A DNA stretch of 40,810 bases from Burkholderiales bacterium (GTDB lineage Bacteria; Pseudomonadota; Gammaproteobacteria; Burkholderiales; Burkholderiaceae_C). This document shows positions 11,770 to 20,565 of this stretch, piece by piece. Both the position numbers and the translations under genes were made by a program. The stretch is from NCBI GenBank assembly GCA_025350145.1, contig JANXYH010000072.1, forward strand, positions 1 through 40,810, read 5' to 3'. Numbering within the stretch: the first letter of the stretch is position 1; each line of letters begins with the position of its first letter. The notes under the pieces were generated by a model. It was not told where the DNA came from. It did no database searches and worked only from the letters and a program-made list of their open reading frames with translations.

Positions 11770-12329
11770 GGTGTCAACTCCAGAGGGTTCGGCGTTCGCA
11801 TCGCCCGCCCGACCGGGCCGGTGACGAACCCGCGCCGGTCAAAATTACCCACAGACCGGCATCGGGATACAACGCCTTACGCCGGCCCGGCCGATTGGAT
11901 GCAGCCGCTGCCGCCTAGGCCGGACTTCGTTTTAGGGGGGTGGCTCGCCGGCAACGTGAACCGCGTCACGTTGGCGCCGCCGCCACCCCGATTCGCGGGA
12001 TACAGCCGGCGGCGCAAACTGCCGATGATCCGAGCACGGGCCGGATGAATTCGGGCCCGCCGGCAAAGCAGTCACTGGGCCCCCCACAGGCTCAGTCGCT
12101 GCGGCACCAAGATCAATGCGGGGCAACTCGGCGCCACCCGGCGCCGACCCTGGTTGGTGGCAAGGGGACCTGAGCACAGGCACCCCGACTTTCCACCCCG
12201 CGCCAAAAAGTGGCCGACGCGCGCCGCCGCGTCGGCCGCCCCCGGCCGGACCCGACTGCACCCACCAGCAGTCCGAGCACCGGGCTCGGCGCCAGGGCCC
12301 AGGCTGCGGGCGGGGGCCAAAATCCAGCG
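11770..12329. other. 560-base gap between DUF4331 gene and mnmE
   Basis: No convincing gene is present. The left part must carry the promoter of the leftward DUF4331 gene, but no consensus sigma-70 promoter was seen. Two dyads stand out: the palindrome at 11952-11973 (listed separately) and a perfect 8-base stem with a 4-base loop at 12128-12147 (TCGGCGCC/GGCGCCGA), which has no T run and so is not a standard terminator. An open frame continues upstream of mnmE from 12210, but its Arg/Pro/Ala-rich peptide looks non-coding. Confidence 0.5.
11952..11973. promoter_or_regulatory. 22-base palindrome, operator candidate
   Basis: CAACGTGA, six bases, TCACGTTG: a perfect 8+8 inverted repeat with a 6-base spacer, about 183 bases upstream of the DUF4331 start codon. 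This size and symmetry fit a binding site for a dimeric helix-turn-helix regulator. There is no regulator gene next to it, so its user is unknown. Confidence 0.4.
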
Positions 12330-13748
<1,419 letters not shown>

Positions 13749-13973
13749 CTTCGCTTCCGGGGCAATCCACCGAAGTGCTTTGCCATGCCGCCTCTGATGC
13801 GGTCTTGGGCTGCTCCAGGCCGGCACTGCCGCGCCAGGCCTTTAATCCATGCGCCTGGCCAAGCCCGGCGATTGCCGCGCCAGGGGGTAATCCCAGCGGC
13901 CTGGGTCTCAGCGTCCCAGAGCTGGCCCTTGATCTCCACGACCAGCCTCTGGCCAGATTTCAGAATTGAGGCG
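13749..13973 (-). pseudogene. possible nuclease-gene remnant between mnmE and the ATPase gene
   Basis: Reading leftward from the stop of the ATPase gene, a frame contains LKSGQRLVVEIKGQLWD, which resembles the beta-strand VxEIKG motif of nuclease-type domains (type III restriction and related folds). The rest of the peptide (PWRGNRRAWPGAWIKGLARQ and onward) has no recognisable family and the frame runs on into mnmE antisense. The stretch also holds an imperfect direct repeat of about 33 bases with a 45-base period (around 13826 and 13872, both starting TGCCGCGCCAGG). It has no start of its own. It may be a decayed 3' fragment or simply non-coding; the assignment rests on one short motif. Confidence 0.25.
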
Positions 13974-15185
13974 TCAATTCGACATGGGCTCGTTGTCGTC
14001 GCCTGCACCACGGCTGTCCGGCTGCGGCGCTCCCAGCAGCAGGGCACGGCGACTGTGCCAGGCCTCCCGCACAATGGGATCCACCACAGCGTACCGGCCA
14101 TGCGCCGGTCGGGCGATCAGGTTGGCAGCGACCAACTTGTCCGCCAGACCTTGAACCTGGCCCGCGTCGACGTCGATCCCTGTCTGCCGCCTGTAGTCGG
14201 CCAAAGCTCGCTCCGAGAAGATGCCGGAGACCCCCTGCGCATCGCCCTCGGCAATGCGACCAAAGATCGCCTGCCCCAGCTCACCGAAGCCCTCGATCGC
14301 GCGGAGCTCGGCATCTGCGGCGGCGCAGGCGAGCGTCTGGCAGATGATGCCGAAGGCTTGATCAGCCGGCGTGCCCTCGACACCTTGCAACTGCCGCAAC
14401 GCTTTGAGCAACTCCTCGGGCCGGCTGCCCATGGACTTGAAGCCTGCGGCGGCGGCGGCGAGGCCGGGCAGCTTTGCGCCGGGGGCCGTTCCCACACGCT
14501 TAAGCTGCCACTGCACGAAGTCTTCACCCAGGACCTGATAAGTCGCCTGCACCGCACCCGTGAAGGGCAGGGAGCGGCGGGTGGCCAGGTCTGTCACCAG
14601 AGACTTGTGCGAGCCTGTGCCCAGGAACAGAAAATGCCGCTGGTTACCCGCCCTCGTGTTGACCGCGTCCCGGGCAGCCTTCAGCGCGTGCAGGAGAGCA
14701 CGGCCGTCTTCGGACTGCAGCGCGCTCTGCACCTCATCGACGATCAGCACAAGGTCGGCGTCGACCGCCGTCACCAACTCCTCAATGGCTTGTGCCAGAG
14801 GTGTTCCGCCCGGTGCGCCGACGCTGTCGAGCTGAAACCCGAACGAAAAACCAGCGGCGCCGATGTTCCCGCCCTTGAAGCGCTTCAGCAAACCTGGCTC
14901 CAGGTTCTGGAACTTCGCCATCTCTGCCTTGACCGCGTCGTAGACCAGAGTCGCCGGGCTCTTTGAGACGTCGGTCCACAGGTCGACGTAGATCACGGCG
15001 GCGCCGTGCTCCTCAAGCGCAGGGATCAGATCCTGGCGCACGAACGTGGTCTTGCCGACTCGACGGATACCGGACAAGAAGACGCCCGAGCGCACACCTT
15101 CCTCGAGTACGCCAGGATGTATCAGTTGCCGCGACAGCTCCGCTGCGTATGCGGGCCGGTGGAAGACGGCGTCGCTCGCGGTCAT
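13974..15185 (-). CDS. AAA-type ATPase of unknown role
   Basis: A 403-residue soluble P-loop ATPase. Walker A is GIRRVGKTT at about 39-47 and Walker B is LVLIVDE at about 145-151, with a sensor-like FLFLGTGSHKS further on. The C-terminal third (LADKLVAANLIARPAHGRYAVVDP) looks like a winged helix. This plan fits the archaeal-type ATPase_2/AAA_16 group, whose members are found as regulators or in defence and mobile contexts; its function is not known. The ATG is preceded by AGGGG at good spacing and by a near-consensus promoter at 15214-15242, so the gene looks intact and expressed. It stands alone between mnmE and an unrelated operon, with a possible nuclease remnant just downstream. Confidence 0.8.
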   Translation of the reverse strand: MTASDAVFHRPAYAAELSRQLIHPGVLEEGVRSGVFLSGIRRVGKTTFVRQDLIPALEEHGAAVIYVDLWTDVSKSPATLVYDAVKAEMAKFQNLEPGLLKRFKGGNIGAAGFSFGFQLDSVGAPGGTPLAQAIEELVTAVDADLVLIVDEVQSALQSEDGRALLHALKAARDAVNTRAGNQRHFLFLGTGSHKSLVTDLATRRSLPFTGAVQATYQVLGEDFVQWQLKRVGTAPGAKLPGLAAAAAGFKSMGSRPEELLKALRQLQGVEGTPADQAFGIICQTLACAAADAELRAIEGFGELGQAIFGRIAEGDAQGVSGIFSERALADYRRQTGIDVDAGQVQGLADKLVAANLIARPAHGRYAVVDPIVREAWHSRRALLLGAPQPDSRGAGDDNEPMSN

Positions 15186-15213
15186 GGTTACCCCTATTTA
15201 TGTCACCGCCATA

Positions 15214-15242
15214 ATTATCAATCTTGGATAAAACGCTGTAAA
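15214..15242 (-). promoter_or_regulatory. sigma-70 promoter for the AAA ATPase gene
   Basis: On the reverse strand TTTACA (15242-15237), exactly 17 bases and GATAAT (15219-15214) form a near-consensus promoter, one mismatch in each hexamer. Transcription would start about 22 bases before the ATG at 15185, leaving room for the AGGGG ribosome site. The stretch is markedly AT-rich for this chromosome. Confidence 0.7.
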
Positions 15243-15303
15243 GCCTAGGCGGCGCCTACCCGAGCCAGACAACAGCCGCCAGAGCCGACGCCAGCCGCGC
15301 CCG

Positions 15304-15329
15304 GCGTGCAGCACACGGGCGCTGCACGC
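15304..15329 (-). terminator. hairpin downstream of the two-component operon
   Basis: GCGTGCAGC and GCTGCACGC form a perfect 9-base stem with an 8-base loop, about 87 bases after the histidine kinase stop codon. No T run follows on the reverse strand, so it is not a textbook intrinsic terminator. It could stabilise the operon's 3' end. Confidence 0.35.
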
Positions 15330-15415
15330 GCGCATCCGACCCAGGCTGTCCGCGATCACTTGCAGCTTTTGTGCGCCATGAATGCACAGGCAGCTTCAGC
15401 CATGTCGGGGCCAGG

Positions 15416-16831
15416 TCAGGCCCCGGCCGGCGGCGCTGCTGCGCGGGGCAGCGCCACCCGCACCGCCAGTCCGGCGCCGCCGGCAGGGGTCTCCAGGACC
15501 AGGCTGGCGCCGCTTTGGCGGGCGTATTCGCGGACGATTGCCAGGCCCAGGCCGCAGCCGTCGGAGTCGCGGTCGTCGATCCGGTAAAAGCGCTCGAACA
15601 CCCGCTCGCGCAGGGCCGGGGCGATGCCCGGGCCGTTGTCCTCGACGCTCAACTGCAACTGCTGCGGCAGGCCGCCCAGCCGCACGGTGACGACGCCGCC
15701 GGCCGGGGTGTAGCGCAGGGCGTTGTCGACCAGGTTGGTCAGCAGCTCGCGCAGCGTCACCGGGTGCATCGCCACCCACCAGGGCCCGGCCGCGCGCAGT
15801 TCAAGGCCGAGGTCGATGCGCTTGGCCAACGCCTGCGTGGCCAGGTCCTCCAGCACCTGCTGGGCGACCGCGTCCAGGGCGGCCGGCCGGATCGGCGTGG
15901 CGTCGGTAGCGGCCGCCTGAGCGGCCTGGGCGGCCGACAGTGTCAGCAACTGGTGCACCAGGCGCACGGCCTGCTGGACGGTGCGGCGCATCGCCGCCAA
16001 CGACTCCTCGCGTTGGCCGGCGTCGGCGCTGCGCAGGGCAAAGTTGAGCTGGGTGTTGAGCAGGGTCAGCGGGGTGCGCAGTTGGTGCGCGGCGTTCTGG
16101 ATGAAGACCTCCTGCGCGCCGGCATGGGCCTCCAGCCGGGCCACGTAGTGGTTGATCGCCTGCACCAGCGGCGCCAGCTCGACCGGGCTGCCGGCGTCGG
16201 CGGGCATGGCCTGGATCGCGCCGGGCTGGCGCGCCAGCACCGCCTCGCGCAGCGCCAGCAGCGGCCGCAGGCCGCGCCGCAGACCGAGCAGGATCAGCAC
16301 CGCGACCAGCGCCAGGATCAGCAATTGCTGGCTGACCGCCTGCAGCCAGAGCCGGTTGGCCATCTGGTCGTGGCCGCGCGATGTCTGCGCCACCACCACC
16401 AGCACCGGCTGGCCATGCGGCTCGCCGACCACCGGCTGCGACAGCGCCACCGCCCGCACCGCCTGCCCGCGCACCCGGGTGTCGAAGTAGTGCGGCGTCT
16501 CGGCCTGCAGCGGCTGCTCGGGTCTGGCCAGGTCGTCGTAGCCGGCCAGCAACTGCCCGGTGGCGGTGCTGATGCGGTAGTACACCCGGTCGGCCGAGCC
16601 GGCGGCAAACAATGCCAGCGCTGCCGGCGGGATGTGCTGCTGCATGCCGCCATCCTCAAAGCGCAACTGCTCGGCGATGAACCTTGCCGCCCCGATCAGC
16701 AAACGGTCCTGCACCACGGTGGCGGTGTCGAGCGCGCTGTCGCGGGTGATCACGGCGTCCAGCGCCACCGCGCTGGCCAGCGGCAGCAGGACCCAGACCA
16801 GCAGGTGCGAGCGGATGCTGCGCATCGCCAA
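15416..16831 (-). CDS. sensor histidine kinase, TctE-like
   Basis: Inner-membrane sensor kinase, 471 residues. It has an N-terminal membrane segment (about 8-26), a periplasmic sensor region (to about 165), a second membrane segment (about 167-184) and a HAMP-like linker. The dimerisation/phosphoacceptor motif is AAHQLRTPLT with His249. The ATPase domain has an N box (LTNLVDNALRY) and G boxes (GPGIAP and GCGLGLAIV). The periplasmic N-terminal part resembles the 2CSK_N type of TctE-like kinases. An alternative ATG lies two codons in. It starts 10 bases after the response regulator gene and is third in an operon with a substrate-binding protein, which might present the signal ligand; that is inference. 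Confidence 0.92.
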   Translation of the reverse strand: MAMRSIRSHLLVWVLLPLASAVALDAVITRDSALDTATVVQDRLLIGAARFIAEQLRFEDGGMQQHIPPAALALFAAGSADRVYYRISTATGQLLAGYDDLARPEQPLQAETPHYFDTRVRGQAVRAVALSQPVVGEPHGQPVLVVVAQTSRGHDQMANRLWLQAVSQQLLILALVAVLILLGLRRGLRPLLALREAVLARQPGAIQAMPADAGSPVELAPLVQAINHYVARLEAHAGAQEVFIQNAAHQLRTPLTLLNTQLNFALRSADAGQREESLAAMRRTVQQAVRLVHQLLTLSAAQAAQAAATDATPIRPAALDAVAQQVLEDLATQALAKRIDLGLELRAAGPWWVAMHPVTLRELLTNLVDNALRYTPAGGVVTVRLGGLPQQLQLSVEDNGPGIAPALRERVFERFYRIDDRDSDGCGLGLAIVREYARQSGASLVLETPAGGAGLAVRVALPRAAAPPAGA

Positions 16832-16841
16832 GGCCTGCGCC

Positions 16842-17513
16842 TCAATCCGCCGCGGGCCGCATCAGGTAACCCAGGCCTCGCAGCGTGAGGATGGCCGCGT
16901 CGCCAGGTTCGAGCTTCTTGCGCAGCCGGTGGACGTAGACCTCGATCGCCTCGGGCGACACCTGTTCATCGAGCGAGAACAGGCTTTGCGCCAGCGCCAG
17001 CTTGGACACGGTACTGCCGGCCTTGAGGATCAGCACCTCCAGCACCGCGCGCTCGCGCGGGGTCAGGGCCAGCGCGGCGCCGCCGAGCGTGAACTCGCGG
17101 GTGTTGGTGTTGAGCACCAGCCCGCCGCAGCGCACCAGCGGCTGGGTTTGCCCTGAGGCGCGGCGCAGCAGCACCCGGATGCGGGCCTCCAGCTCCTCGA
17201 CTTCGAACGGCTTGGCCAGGTAGTCGTCGGCACCCTGGTCGAGCTCGGCGATGCGGCTGCGCAGGCTGTTGTCGGCCGTCAGCACCAGCACCGGGGTGGC
17301 GTTGCCGCGCCCGCGCAACCGGCGCAACACCTCGTGGCCGCCGAGTTGCGGCAGCGCCAGGTCGAGGATCACGAGGTCGAAGGTTTCGTCGCGCAGGCAG
17401 AAGTCGGCGGCATTGCCGTTGTCCAGCCAGTCGACGGTGTAGCCGTCGCGGCGCAGGCTGCGGCCCAGCCAGTCGGCCAGCACCGCGTTGTCCTCGACCA
17501 GCAGCAGCCGCAT
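16842..17513 (-). CDS. OmpR-family response regulator, TctD-like
   Basis: DNA-binding response regulator of 223 residues, partner of the kinase gene 10 bases downstream. The receiver domain has acidic E7/D8, phosphoacceptor Asp51 in LVILDLALP, Thr79 and Lys101 (LAKPFE). The C-terminal OmpR/PhoB winged helix (LTPRERAVLEVL... to IEVYVHRLRKKL) runs from about 125 to 220. It starts five bases after the stop of the binding-protein gene, so the three genes are tightly coupled. Likely targets include the porin/operon intergenic region, where 11-12 bp direct repeats of the type bound by this family occur. Confidence 0.93.
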   Translation of the reverse strand: MRLLLVEDNAVLADWLGRSLRRDGYTVDWLDNGNAADFCLRDETFDLVILDLALPQLGGHEVLRRLRGRGNATPVLVLTADNSLRSRIAELDQGADDYLAKPFEVEELEARIRVLLRRASGQTQPLVRCGGLVLNTNTREFTLGGAALALTPRERAVLEVLILKAGSTVSKLALAQSLFSLDEQVSPEAIEVYVHRLRKKLEPGDAAILTLRGLGYLMRPAAD

Positions 17514-17518
17514 CGCGA

Positions 17519-18586
17519 TCAGCGGCGGCTGGGCGCGGTGGCCGAGGCGGGCGGGGCGGCCGCTGGCGAAGCCAAGGCGGCAGCGAGCGCGAACTCGTCG
17601 GTGTAGGTCTTGCTCAGGTCGATGGTCTTGCCCTGCAGCAGGCGGTTGACGCGCTGCTGCACCCGCAGCACGTTGGCCGGGCCGGCCGCCGGCATCCGGC
17701 CGTCTTTGGTGAACATCGTCTTGCCGGCCGCCAGCGCTGCGGCGTACAGCGCCCGGTTGCCGGCCAGGTAGGCCGCAGGCAGTTGCGCGACGATCTCGTC
17801 GGCGCTGTGGCGCTCGATGTAGCGCAGCGCCCGCAGCAGGGCGTTGGCCAGCTTCTGCACCTGCGGCCGGTGGTCGCGCACCCAGGCGCTGCCCATGTAC
17901 AGGCAGGCCGCCGGGTAGGCGCCGCCCAGCGCCGCATGGGCCAGCTCGGGGGTGCGCAGATCCACCAGCACACGGGCCGCACCGGACTGGATCAGGCGCG
18001 AGGCGGTGGGCTCGGAGGTCATGCCGGCATCGATGGTCTGCGCTGCCATCGCCTGGACGAAGGTGTCGCCAGCGCCGACCGCCCGCAGGGTTGCATCGTC
18101 GGGCCGCAGCCCATGGCTGGCCAGCAGGTAGCGGCTGAGGAAGTCGGTCGACGAGCCCAGCCCGGTCACGCCCAGGCGCAGGCCCTTGAGCGCGGCCGGG
18201 CTGCGCACCTGCTGGGCCAGGCGGGTGGCCACCAGTTCGACCTCGCCCGGCGCCTGGCCGAGCTGCAGCACCGACACCACCAGCTTGCCCCGGGCCTGCA
18301 AATCGATAGTGTGGTCATAGAAGCCGACCACGCCCTGCACCGCGCCGGCCAGCAACTCGTCCTCGGCATGCACCCCCGAGGGCTCGGTCAGCAGCTCGAC
18401 TTCCAGCCCCTCGTCTTGAAAGTAGCCCAGGCGGGCCGCCAGGGTGGCCGGCAGGTAGATCTGTTTCTCGACGCCGCCGACCATGAGGCGAATCCGCTCG
18501 GCCGCCTGCGCTGCCGGGCTGGCGCTGAGCAAAAGCAGTGCCAGCCAGGAGACCAGGCTGAGGGCGCGGGCCGGCCAGATTGCCAA
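17519..18586 (-). CDS. NMT1/TauA-type periplasmic substrate-binding protein
   Basis: Periplasmic solute-binding protein of the NMT1/ThiY/SsuA-like group (ABC-type binding fold). The start is set at TTG 18586 because GAGGAG lies seven bases upstream and translation then begins directly with a signal peptide (LAIWPARALSLVSWLALLLL, cleavage near AQA-AERI); an in-frame ATG at 18820 exists but the intervening peptide is not protein-like. The mature protein opens with IRLMVGGVEKQIYLPATLA and contains GYFQDEGLEVELLTEPSG, typical of the family. The product is 355 residues. No permease or ATPase gene is nearby. It is instead the first gene of an operon with a response regulator and kinase, suggesting a sensing role. 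The substrate cannot be told from sequence. Confidence 0.85.
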   Translation of the reverse strand: MAIWPARALSLVSWLALLLLSASPAAQAAERIRLMVGGVEKQIYLPATLAARLGYFQDEGLEVELLTEPSGVHAEDELLAGAVQGVVGFYDHTIDLQARGKLVVSVLQLGQAPGEVELVATRLAQQVRSPAALKGLRLGVTGLGSSTDFLSRYLLASHGLRPDDATLRAVGAGDTFVQAMAAQTIDAGMTSEPTASRLIQSGAARVLVDLRTPELAHAALGGAYPAACLYMGSAWVRDHRPQVQKLANALLRALRYIERHSADEIVAQLPAAYLAGNRALYAAALAAGKTMFTKDGRMPAAGPANVLRVQQRVNRLLQGKTIDLSKTYTDEFALAAALASPAAAPPASATAPSRR

Positions 18587-18730
18587 GCGATGTCTCCTCG
18601 GGGTGGTGTGCGGAGCGGCGAACGTGCCGGAGTGGGCCGTTGTCGGTGCCGGGCGGGTTTGCGCTTGTCGCGCACCAACTTTCACATCAAGTCGGCCGCA
18701 AACGTTGTTTGCACGCCAAGCCCAGGCATT

Positions 18731-18760
18731 GAAACCGCGACTGAAAGGCAACCGAAAGGC
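18731..18760 (+). promoter_or_regulatory. direct repeats, candidate response-regulator site
   Basis: Three head-to-tail copies of a GAAA-based heptamer lie 60-90 bases before the porin start: GAAACCG (18731-18737), GAAAGGC (18743-18749) and GAAAGGC (18754-18760). The periods are 12 and 11 bases. OmpR-family regulators bind tandem repeats one helical turn apart. They lie between the divergent porin and the operon encoding such a regulator. The rest of the 236-base gap shows no consensus promoter. Confidence 0.45.
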
Positions 18761-18822
18761 GCGGGATTTTAGGCTGCGCCTCGGCACCCCAAGGTACCGA
18801 TCATTCACCACCCGGAGCAAGC

Positions 18823-20208
18823 ATGATTCCCCGTTTCAAACTTTCCCTGCGCGCCGTGGCCCTGGCCGCTGCTGCGCTGCTGTCGGCCGACCTGTCGGCC
18901 CAGACCATGGGCGCTGCCGACCTGCAAAAGCAGGCCGAAGCCGCGATGGCCGCCGCCACCCAGGCCATGGCCGCCGCCAAGCAGGCGCAGGCCGCCGCCG
19001 AGCAGGCGATGCAGGCACTGGCCCAGGCCAAGGCCGCCGCCGCCCAAGCCCAGGCCGTCGCACCGGTGGCCACGGCACGCCCCGCTGCAGCCCCTGAAGG
19101 CGGTGGCCTGACGATCCAGAGCGGCCCCAACCATGTGACCCTGTACGGCTTGATCGATGTCACCGTGACCAACGTCAACCACGTTGACACCGCCGGCAAC
19201 TCGCGCACCAGCTACCAATCGGCGCCCTGGTTCAGCGGCAGCCGTTGGGGCATCACCGGCCGGCGCGAGCTGGGCGACAGCGGCCTGCGCGGCATCTTCC
19301 GCCTGGAGAGCGAGTTCGTCACCAACACCGGCGAAGAAGACGCCGCCGGCATCCTGTTCGGGCGTGACGCCTGGGCCGGCCTGGAGAGCGACACCCTGGG
19401 CAAGTTCAGCTTCGGCCGGCAGAACGCGGTCGGCCGCGACTTTGCGGCGATCTACCTTGACCCGTACGGCGCGGCCAAGGCCAGCACCAACGAAGGCGGC
19501 GGCACCAACACCAACAACTTCAAGCAACTGATCTTCTACGCCGGCAGCGCCACCGGCACCCGCTATGACCGCGGCGTGGTCTGGAAGAAGGCCTTTGACG
19601 GCGGCCTGGTCGCCGGCCTGGGCTACCAGTTTGGTGGCGTGGCCGGGATCTTCGACCGCAACAGCACCAAGACCGCAGGCCTGGGCTACAACAGCGACCT
19701 GTTCAACCTGGCGGGCTATATCACCAGCGCCGACGTCAGCGGCCTGAAGCACGACTCGTATTCGATCGGCGGCAACGCGACCTTTGGCATGGTGCGGGTC
19801 AACACCGGCTACTTCCATTACACCGCCCAGCAAGGCGCGGGCAATGTCGCCGGCTCACGCAAGGACGATGCGGTCACGCTCTCGGCCTCGTTCAGCCCGG
19901 CCGGCAAGCTGGACTACCAGCTCGGCTACCAGGTGATGCGCGCCAGCCACGCCGGTGTCACCGGCGCGGGCGTCGCCGCCAACGTGCCGAACGCCTTCGC
20001 CGACACCACCGGCTTCACCGCCAGCAGCACCCTGGCCGCCGGCAAGCGCAGCACCGTCTACGGCTCGGTGATGTACCACTTCGACAAGTCCACCGAGGTC
20101 TACCTGGCGGCTGACAAGCTGACGCTGGACGGCGGCTACCGCGTCAAGGCCCTGGGCGGCGCCATGGACCAGACCGAGTTCGGTGTCGGCCTGCGCCTGC
20201 GGTTCTGA
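18823..20208 (+). CDS. Gram-negative porin with N-terminal coiled coil
   Basis: Outer-membrane trimeric porin of the Burkholderiales/Neisseria type, 461 residues. The signal peptide ends near LSA-QT (26/27). Residues about 31-80 are an almost pure Ala/Gln/Lys/Met/Glu helix (for example AAAKQAQAAAEQAMQAL), a predicted coiled coil. The barrel starts at VTLYGLIDVTVTNV (about 105), carries SRWGITGRRELGDSGLRGIFRLE and ends with the barrel signal FGVGLRLRF. A periplasmic coiled-coil head is unusual for this family. GGAG precedes the ATG at good spacing. It is divergent from the binding-protein/two-component operon, so it may be the outer-membrane gate for that module's ligand. Confidence 0.93.
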   Translation: MIPRFKLSLRAVALAAAALLSADLSAQTMGAADLQKQAEAAMAAATQAMAAAKQAQAAAEQAMQALAQAKAAAAQAQAVAPVATARPAAAPEGGGLTIQSGPNHVTLYGLIDVTVTNVNHVDTAGNSRTSYQSAPWFSGSRWGITGRRELGDSGLRGIFRLESEFVTNTGEEDAAGILFGRDAWAGLESDTLGKFSFGRQNAVGRDFAAIYLDPYGAAKASTNEGGGTNTNNFKQLIFYAGSATGTRYDRGVVWKKAFDGGLVAGLGYQFGGVAGIFDRNSTKTAGLGYNSDLFNLAGYITSADVSGLKHDSYSIGGNATFGMVRVNTGYFHYTAQQGAGNVAGSRKDDAVTLSASFSPAGKLDYQLGYQVMRASHAGVTGAGVAANVPNAFADTTGFTASSTLAAGKRSTVYGSVMYHFDKSTEVYLAADKLTLDGGYRVKALGGAMDQTEFGVGLRLRF

Positions 20209-20222
20209 TCCCCTGGGCTCAG

Positions 20223-20286
20223 CTCAGGCCGCAGCCTGCGGCCTGAGAACCACCGGCCGACCCGCAGCCCGCTGCCGGTCGGCCGG
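20223..20286 (+). terminator. two tandem hairpins after the porin gene
   Basis: Hairpin 1 (20223-20247) is a perfect palindrome, CTCAGGCCGCAG/CTGCGGCCTGAG around one base, beginning 15 bases after the porin stop. Hairpin 2 (20253-20286) has CCGGCCGACC/GGTCGGCCGG arms enclosing a nested GCAGC/GCTGC pair. A short TTT follows 8 bases later. They probably end or protect the porin transcript. The remainder of the 357-base gap (20287-20565) holds nothing I recognise. Confidence 0.55.
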
Positions 20287-20565
20287 TGTGCTTTGGGGCA
20301 GGGGCTTGATCGCGCCGGCGCCGCGCCGCTGGGGCTTCAGCATCGGCCCGCACACGGCCCACCAGACCGACTGCGCGGCAGCGCCTTGCGCTGGTGCGCG
20401 AGGTCGGGTGCGTGCGCGGGCGGTGTGGTTTCGGGCGGCGGCGCTGACGCAGGCAGGGTCGTTGGGGCCGCAGGGCTGGGCAGCAGCCGGCATGCCGACC
20501 AGGGCCAGGCTCAGGCCCGGGCCGCAATCGAGGCGCCCGTCAACAGGCGGGGCTGGGCGCCGGGC

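Noticed and set aside
12210-12329. An earlier ATG for mnmE
   Set aside because: The 40 added residues are Arg/Pro/Ala-rich and not found in the family; the GTG at 12330 gives the conserved N-terminus.
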